Source of the DNA: Actinomycetales bacterium
GTDB lineage: Bacteria > Actinomycetota > Actinomycetes > Actinomycetales > Microbacteriaceae
Direction: 5' to 3'
Assembly (NCBI GenBank): GCA_015655255.1
Contig: JAATFJ010000116.1
Span: 1 to 11,253, forward strand
DNA: 11,253 nt
The position numbers were made by a program, and so were the translations under genes. The stretch's first letter is position 1. The number at the start of each line of letters is the position of its first letter. The notes under the pieces were generated by a model. That model did not search any database and was not told the DNA's origin. It worked only from the letters and a program-made list of their open reading frames with translations. This document shows, piece by piece, positions 6,739 to 11,253 of the stretch.

Positions 6739-7536
6739 GTGTCGTCCATTCCGTCGCCCTCCGGTGCCTTTCCCGGCTCTCCGGATCGGTTCCTCCCTCT
6801 TTCGCGCGCCGCGGCCGATCGTTCGGCCCCCGCGGGTTCGGACACGCGTACCATGGTGGCCCTCTGGGACTTTCCCGCTCTGCCGCCCCAGATCGGAACC
6901 GCCGTGGAGCGCACCTGGCGGCTACGGATCGAGAATGATCCTGGAGCGTCCTCTCCCCTGGCTCTGCCCGGCTTCGCCGCGGCCTTCGCGCCGGCGCGAT
7001 CCACGCAGCTTCTCCGTGCACTGGCCCACAGGACGAACCTCGTCCTCCCCGGGGCGCGCATCCTCGTCGTGGGCGATGGGCCGCTCGCCGACGCGCTCTC
7101 TACGACGCTGTCCCGCATGGGCAGCCGGATCGTGCGGGCGGTGAACGATCCCGTCACCCGGCTGCGCGCCGCCCTCGCGGGCGCCGAGACACACTCCTCC
7201 ATCGCCGACGTGCGCATCGACGTCGACGAGGTCATCGCGACGGGGGAAGGACATCCGCCTCTCGACCCGCGGTCGGCGCACGGTGTCCTCCTCGATGCGA
7301 GTCCCGACGGGCGGGCGCTGCTCACCGTTCCGGGTTCCCCTGTGCGCCCGCATGTGCGCCGCGTCGACGGTGGCGCGACGCACATTGTGGACGCGCCCGC
7401 CGTCTTCCCTCCGCTCCTCGACGAGGCGACGGCCCTCGATCGGCACCTCGTCGATCTCTTCGTGGCGCTCTCCCTGCTCCGACGCGCGGATCCCACGGCA
7501 GCCGACACAGAGCTCGCCCGGCTGGTGCTCGCATGA
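6739..7536 (+). CDS. Short degenerate SAHH-like (AHCY C-terminal Rossmann) protein
   Basis: 265 residues from GTG 6739; an alternative start is Met39 at 6853. The first 40 residues are Pro/Ser/Ala-rich and probably disordered. The rest can be aligned, weakly, with the C-terminal half of the SAHH-like protein encoded next door: LPGARILVVGDGPLADALSTTL (103-124, read piecewise) against the Rossmann GxGxxG region, MGSRIVRAVNDPVTRLRAALAGAE (127-150, piecewise) against LGARVTVSEVDPVSALQAVFSGY, and later VRRVDGGATHIVDAPAVF and DRHLVDLFVALSLLRR against the family C-terminus. The third Rossmann glycine is Ala117, and the acidic residue that holds the NAD ribose is Val135, so NAD binding is doubtful. 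The entire N-terminal substrate half of SAHH (the DDG, EETT and NDxxTKSxFDN blocks) is absent. The stop overlaps the next ATG (ATGA 7533-7536). A non-catalytic partner of that protein is the most economical reading, as inference. I do not recognise a named family. Confidence 0.6.
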   Translation: MSSIPSPSGAFPGSPDRFLPLSRAAADRSAPAGSDTRTMVALWDFPALPPQIGTAVERTWRLRIENDPGASSPLALPGFAAAFAPARSTQLLRALAHRTNLVLPGARILVVGDGPLADALSTTLSRMGSRIVRAVNDPVTRLRAALAGAETHSSIADVRIDVDEVIATGEGHPPLDPRSAHGVLLDASPDGRALLTVPGSPVRPHVRRVDGGATHIVDAPAVFPPLLDEATALDRHLVDLFVALSLLRRADPTAADTELARLVLA

Positions 7537-8822
7537 GCGGCCGGATCGCCGACCCGCGGCTCTGGCCGGAGGGCGCGGAACGCATCGCCTGGGCGCGGAG
7601 TTTCATGCCCGCGTCTCGGGCGATCGCCGCGGAACTCACCGCATCCGGGCGCGTACGCGGCGTCCGGATCGCCATCTCCGACGTGCTCGAGCCGAAGACG
7701 GCGAACCTTGCTCTCCTGCTCGCCGAGGCCGGTGCCGACGTCGCCGTCTCCTGCGTGGGTCGCGACACCGACGACGCGGTGGCCGCCGCGCTCGTCCACG
7801 AAGGAATCCCCGTCTACGCGCGGAGAGGCGCAGACGACTCGGAGGATCGGGAAAATGTCCTCGCTCTCCTCGATCACCGCCCCGACGTCATCGTCGACGA
7901 CGGCGCAGGCACGATCCGCATCGCCCACACCGAGCGCCCCGAGATTCTCGCCGACATGGCGGGGGCGACCGAGCAGACCACGAGCGGGGTGCGCCCCTTG
8001 CGAACGATGGAGAGCCTGGGAGAGTTGCGTCTGCCGGTCGTCGCGGCGAACGATGCACGCACCAAATCGCTGTTCGACAATGCGCACGGCACCGGTCAGT
8101 CCGTCGTGTTCGCCGTGGCGGATCTGCTGAGCGAGTCCTGGGCCGGCATCGACGTCGTCGTCGTGGGGTTCGGTCGTGTCGGCGGCGGCATCGCCCGCCA
8201 TGCCGCCGCACTCGGCGCGCGCGTCACCGTCTCAGAAGTCGACCCCGTCTCCGCGCTGCAGGCCGTGTTCTCCGGCTACCGGGTGGAACCACTGGCGGAG
8301 GCCGCACGGCACACGCGCATCCTCCTCTCCGCCACGGGTATCGCGCACACCGTCACCGCGGAGCACCTGGGCCTCCTCCCCGAGGGGGCGGCCGTCGCCG
8401 TCGGCGGAGGCGCCTTCCAGGAGATCTCGCTGCAGAGCGCGATCGACGACGGTGCACAGGAAATCGCCCGCGACGGCGCCGTCTCCTTCCTCCGCCTGCG
8501 AAACGGGCGCACCGTCCGCGTCCTCGACGACGGTCATTGCATCAACGTCAGCGCGGCGGAGGGAAACCCCATCCAGGTGATGGATCTGTCGTTCGGCGTG
8601 CAACTGGCCGCGGTCGATCACCTGCTCCGCCACCGCGGATCGCTCGCCCCCGCCGTCCACAGCCTGCCGCGTGCCGCCGACGACCACGTCGCCGCCCTGG
8701 CACTGGCCGCGTTCGGGGGAGGAATCGATGAGGCCTCCGCCGCCCAACGCGCAGCACTCTCCTCCTGGCGTCCCCGCGACGTCGCTGCACCGCCGCTCTC
8801 TCAATCGAACCGGAAGTCATGA
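7533..8822 (+). CDS. Divergent S-adenosylhomocysteine-hydrolase-like protein (AHCY superfamily)
   Basis: 429 residues, the length of archaeal-type SAHH, lacking the C-terminal KPDHYRY tail of the eukaryotic/bacterial type. Order of blocks: IAWARSFMP (18-26), GVRIAISDVLEPKTANLALLL (43-63, piecewise), VDDGAGTIRIAH (121-132), GATEQTTSGV (144-153), NDARTKSLFDNAHGTGQS (173-190), GFGRVGGGIA (212-221), SEVDPVSALQAVFSGY (234-249) and NGRTVRVLDDGHCIN with EGNPIQVMDLSF. Family enzymes bind NAD and reversibly split a nucleoside thioether into nucleoside plus homocysteine. Kept are Lys178 and Asp182 (human K186, D190), the Rossmann fingerprint and Glu235. Changed are human H55 to Val51, E156 to Gln148, H301 to Gly (about 292-293) and H353 to Asn. 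The NAD-redox fold is therefore intact but the catalytic set is not canonical. Homocysteine release from SAH should not be assumed; S-inosylhomocysteine or another thioether substrate is possible. ATGA overlaps at both ends couple it to the short paralogue and the amidohydrolase. Confidence 0.78.
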   Translation: MSGRIADPRLWPEGAERIAWARSFMPASRAIAAELTASGRVRGVRIAISDVLEPKTANLALLLAEAGADVAVSCVGRDTDDAVAAALVHEGIPVYARRGADDSEDRENVLALLDHRPDVIVDDGAGTIRIAHTERPEILADMAGATEQTTSGVRPLRTMESLGELRLPVVAANDARTKSLFDNAHGTGQSVVFAVADLLSESWAGIDVVVVGFGRVGGGIARHAAALGARVTVSEVDPVSALQAVFSGYRVEPLAEAARHTRILLSATGIAHTVTAEHLGLLPEGAAVAVGGGAFQEISLQSAIDDGAQEIARDGAVSFLRLRNGRTVRVLDDGHCINVSAAEGNPIQVMDLSFGVQLAAVDHLLRHRGSLAPAVHSLPRAADDHVAALALAAFGGGIDEASAAQRAALSSWRPRDVAAPPLSQSNRKS

Positions 8823-10129
8823 GCACCACCACCCTGCACCGGGCCCGCACGGTCCTCCCTGTCAGCGCTGACCCGATCTCCGACGGCGCGGTCCTCGTCC
8901 GCGACGGCCGCATCGTCGATATCGGATCGCACGATGCCGTCACCGCGCGTCTGGACGACGTAGACGTGCAGCGGATCGAGTGGGAGGGCACACTCGCCCC
9001 TGGCCTCGTCAACGCGCACACCCATCTGCAGTACACGGACATGGCCTCCGTGGGGCTCGGCTCCTATTCGAGTTTCGAGACCTGGGCGCTCGCCTTCGAG
9101 GAGTCGTACCGCCGGACGCACGACTGGGCGGAGTCCGCCGCCGACGGCGTGCGGCAGTCGATCGAGGCCGGCACGACCGCTGTCGCGGAGATCGTCACCG
9201 ATGCAGAAGCCGGCTCCGCCGTGCACGATGCCGGTCTCCACGGCGTCGTGTTCTGGGAGGTCTTTGGCTGGAAGACCGCCGCATGGATGCTCGACGGCCC
9301 CCGGCGCGTCCTCGCCCAACTGCACGCGATCCCCACTCCCCCGACGAGCGGGCTGTCGCCGCACGCGATCTACTCCCTCGACACCGACGTCTTCCGCGAA
9401 CTCCAGCGCCTGGCGATCGAACACGGCGTGCGCCTGCATATCCACGCGGCCGAATCGGCGTCCGAGGACGAGTTCGTCCGTTTCGGCACCGGAGCACTCG
9501 CCGAGCGTTGGCGCGGTCTCGGGCACGCGGATCTGCAGCTGCTCCGCGGCAGCGGTTCCGGTCTCGGTGTCGTGCCGTACCTCGATGAGGTGGGGGTGCT
9601 CACCCCCTACACGCACCTCGCACACGGGATCTACGTCGATGCCGACGACCGCGCCCTCCTGCGCGAGCGCGGCGTCTCTGTGGCGCTCTGCCCGCGTTCG
9701 AACGCCGTGATCGGTCTCGCTCCCCCGCCCATCGCCGATTACCTCCGGGAAGGGAACCCCATCGCCGTGGGCACCGACTCCCTCTCCTCTTCCCCCTCGC
9801 TGCGCGTGCTCGACGATGTCGCGGAGCTGTACCGGCTCGCCCGCGCGCAGGGTTATGCCGAGCCCGATGTGCATTCCCGGCTCCTGCATGCGGCGACGCA
9901 AGGCGGGGCTCGGGCACTGGGGCTCGCCGATGGCGCCACCCCGACGGGTAACCTCGCCGTCGGCGCGCGCGCCGACCTCGCGGTCTTCTCCGCGTCGGCG
10001 AGCACGCCCGCGGATGCGCTCGCGGAACTGGTGGAATCCCCGGCGGACGCGCTCGCGACCATCGTCGCAGGGCACACTCTGTGGACCGCGACGGAGGGGC
10101 ACACGACGCGGAGGAACGATCATGGCTGA
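8819..10129 (+). CDS. Amidohydrolase, SAH/MTA/aminofutalosine deaminase-like (TRZ/ATZ type)
   Basis: 436 residues: small N-terminal beta domain (1-60), TIM-barrel metal-dependent hydrolase, and a returning C-terminal beta strand region (GNLAVGARADLAVFSA). Metal and catalytic residues are visible: PGLVNAHTHLQ (His67, His69), SPHAIY (His182), HIHAAES (His209 with Glu212), HGIYVD (His269) and VGTDSLSSSPSL (Asp320). This is the mononuclear-metal deaminase arrangement seen in SAH/MTA deaminase and aminofutalosine deaminase, which convert a 6-amino purine nucleoside derivative into the 6-oxo form. The exact substrate cannot be read from the sequence. Its neighbour being SAHH-like favours an adenosyl thioether. 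No other futalosine-pathway gene is present, which weakens a menaquinone role. The start overlaps the SAHH-like stop (ATGA 8819-8822), with a weak GGAAG upstream, and the stop overlaps the next gene by 8 nt. Guanine, chlorohydrolase or N-acyl substrates remain possible for this superfamily. Confidence 0.82.
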   Translation: MSTTTLHRARTVLPVSADPISDGAVLVRDGRIVDIGSHDAVTARLDDVDVQRIEWEGTLAPGLVNAHTHLQYTDMASVGLGSYSSFETWALAFEESYRRTHDWAESAADGVRQSIEAGTTAVAEIVTDAEAGSAVHDAGLHGVVFWEVFGWKTAAWMLDGPRRVLAQLHAIPTPPTSGLSPHAIYSLDTDVFRELQRLAIEHGVRLHIHAAESASEDEFVRFGTGALAERWRGLGHADLQLLRGSGSGLGVVPYLDEVGVLTPYTHLAHGIYVDADDRALLRERGVSVALCPRSNAVIGLAPPPIADYLREGNPIAVGTDSLSSSPSLRVLDDVAELYRLARAQGYAEPDVHSRLLHAATQGGARALGLADGATPTGNLAVGARADLAVFSASASTPADALAELVESPADALATIVAGHTLWTATEGHTTRRNDHG

Positions 10130-11253
10130 TCCCCGGCCCCTTCTCTACGGCCTCTACGAGCAGGCCTGCGTGGGCAACGGCTCCGGCGCGGTGAGCCTGT
10201 GGACCCATCCCGCCGACAAACGGCTCGGCGCGACGAGCCTCAGGTACTGGCTCGACCTCGGACGCCGCGCAGAGGAGGCGGGACTCGATCTGTTCTTCTT
10301 CGGCGACGTCCTGGGCCTGTACGACACCTATCGGGGCTCCGCGGCGACGGCACTGCAGTGGGGAGTGGAACTTCCCACGCACGACCCGCTGCTGCACATC
10401 CCGGCGCTCGCCGCGGTCACGAAGCGGATCGCCTTCGGTGCGGCGGTGTCCACGACCTATGAGCATCCGTTCGCCCACGCGCGCCGGTTCAGCACCCTCG
10501 ACCATCTCACGGGCGGCCGCATCGCGTGGAACATCGTCACCTCGTATCTTCCCGGTGCGGCCGCGAACTTCGGCCTGGACGTCCTTGCCCATGACCGGAG
10601 ATACGACCGCGCCGATGAGTTCCTCGACGTCGTCTACGACCTCTGGGAGCGCAGCTGGGAGGATGGCTCCTTCGTCGGGAGCAAGGAACGGAGCCTGTTC
10701 GCCGACCCAGAACGGGTGCATCCGATCGACCATGCCGGGGAGCACTTTCGCGTCGCCGGTCCCCATCTCAGCATCCCCTCTCCACAGCGCACGCCCTATC
10801 TCATCCAGGCCGGATGGTCGCCGCGGGGCCGGGAGTTCGCCGCCCGACATGCCGAGCTCATATTCGTGGGGGACTCCGATCCCACAGCGATCAGGGAAGG
10901 CCTCGCCGGTATCCGGGCGCGCGCAGCGGAACTCGGGCGCGATCCGGAGCAGATCCGCGCCGTCGTCGGCATGAATCCCGTGCTCGCCCGGACGCGGATC
11001 GGCGTGCAGGAGAAGCTCGACGGCTATCAATCGCATTACAACGCCGACGCGCAGCTCGCCGCCTACGCGGGCTGGAGCGGCGTCGACTTCAGCCGCTACG
11101 CCGATGATGAGCCCCTCGCGAAGCAGGACACCACGCACGCGCAGACCCCGGCGACGAACACGGGGGCTCCGCCCCTCCTCGCGGGCGACGTCCGACGCCA
11201 TTTCGCCTCGGTCACGGCCTTCGCGGATCCTCGCTACATCGGCACGCCGGACG
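10122..11253 (+). CDS. LLM-class flavin-dependent monooxygenase, NtaA/SnaA/DszA family (3' end outside window)
   Basis: The frame is open from ATG 10122 to the window edge, 377 residues visible; the last 50 to 100 residues are probably missing. A strong GGAGGA (10110-10115), 6 nt before ATG, decides the start, inside the amidohydrolase gene, whose stop it overlaps by 8 nt. Blocks in order: SLWTHPADKR (25-34), RRAEEAGLDLFFFGDVLG (48-65), VSTTYEHPFAHARRFSTLDHLTGGRIAWNIVTSYLP (109-144, piecewise), ANFGLDVLAHDRRYDRADEF (148-167), LWERSWEDGSF, VHPIDHAGEHFRVAGPHLSIP (199-219, piecewise) and PYLIQAGWSPRGREFAARHAELIF (225-248, piecewise). All the landmarks of a catalytic NtaA/DszA-type FMNH2-dependent monooxygenase are present, so it should be active. 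It closes operon C as far as visible, so oxidation of a nucleoside- or homocysteine-linked thioether product is conceivable. The substrate is unknown. It is clearly distinct from the LLM at 1831-3105 and retains the segment missing from the short LLM at 3102-3803. Confidence 0.88.
   Translation, partial: MADPRPLLYGLYEQACVGNGSGAVSLWTHPADKRLGATSLRYWLDLGRRAEEAGLDLFFFGDVLGLYDTYRGSAATALQWGVELPTHDPLLHIPALAAVTKRIAFGAAVSTTYEHPFAHARRFSTLDHLTGGRIAWNIVTSYLPGAAANFGLDVLAHDRRYDRADEFLDVVYDLWERSWEDGSFVGSKERSLFADPERVHPIDHAGEHFRVAGPHLSIPSPQRTPYLIQAGWSPRGREFAARHAELIFVGDSDPTAIREGLAGIRARAAELGRDPEQIRAVVGMNPVLARTRIGVQEKLDGYQSHYNADAQLAAYAGWSGVDFSRYADDEPLAKQDTTHAQTPATNTGAPPLLAGDVRRHFASVTAFADPRYIGTPD

Noticed and set aside
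5024..7144. 706-codon plus-strand open frame spanning the MetY-like gene and the divergent promoter region
   Set aside because: Arg-rich shadow frame crossing an intergenic region and running into another gene in a different frame; no recognisable domain.
6669..8201. 510-codon minus-strand open frame opposite the SAHH-like genes
   Set aside because: Low-complexity Arg/Ala/Ser translation; the plus-strand frames show conserved SAHH-like motifs.
8819..10129. Menaquinone (futalosine) pathway assignment for the amidohydrolase
   Set aside because: The fold fits aminofutalosine deaminase, but no other mqn gene is in the window and the neighbours point to thioether or nucleoside metabolism.
9600..11201. 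533-codon minus-strand open frame opposite the amidohydrolase and LLM genes
   Set aside because: Arg/Gly-rich shadow with no family features; the plus strand carries two clear enzymes.

Overview
The window is about 70% GC by eye. Its genes are packed head to tail, with ATGA stop/start overlaps and strongly G/C-ending codons. This fits a high-GC actinobacterium, and the gene content suggests Microbacteriaceae (for example a Microbacterium-like organism). That taxonomic placement is inference from composition and gene style only. No rRNA, tRNA, IS element, CRISPR array or phage gene was seen.

Layout. Operon A (+, 1-3803) holds the C-terminal part of a nucleoside hydrolase, a DszC/SfnC-type acyl-CoA-dehydrogenase-fold flavin monooxygenase, a full-length NtaA/SnaA/DszA-type luciferase-like (LLM) monooxygenase, and a shrunken LLM-like protein. 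A possible 43-codon small ORF with an ATA start follows at 3851. A perfect 13-bp hairpin (4001-4038) separates operon A from operon B (-, 6640-4041). Operon B encodes an O-acetylhomoserine sulfhydrylase-like PLP enzyme (MetY type) followed by a second DszC-type monooxygenase. Operon C (+, 6739 to the window end) starts 98 bp from operon B on the other strand. It encodes a short degenerate S-adenosylhomocysteine-hydrolase-like (SAHH-like) protein, a full-length but divergent SAHH-like protein, an amidohydrolase of the SAH/MTA/aminofutalosine deaminase type, and another LLM monooxygenase cut by the window edge. Both divergent first genes look leaderless: each has a TANNNT -10 element 6-7 nt before the start codon.

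Working together. The flavin monooxygenases (two LLM, two DszC type) beside a MetY-like enzyme look like an organosulfur-scavenging locus: C-S bonds are oxidised and sulfur or a thiol enters homocysteine. The unusual part is the nucleoside-thioether toolkit in the same neighbourhood: a purine-type deaminase, an SAHH-like protein and a nucleoside hydrolase. In principle these could act in sequence (deaminate an adenosyl thioether, split the thioether, cleave the nucleoside), as in the methanogen S-inosylhomocysteine route. The SAHH-like protein lacks several canonical catalytic residues, so the real substrate or chemistry may be different. Two operons each carry a full-length enzyme plus a shortened paralogue next to it (LLM in A, SAHH-like in C), which may reflect heteromeric or regulatory partners. 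No flavin reductase or transporter is visible in the window; both would be expected nearby.
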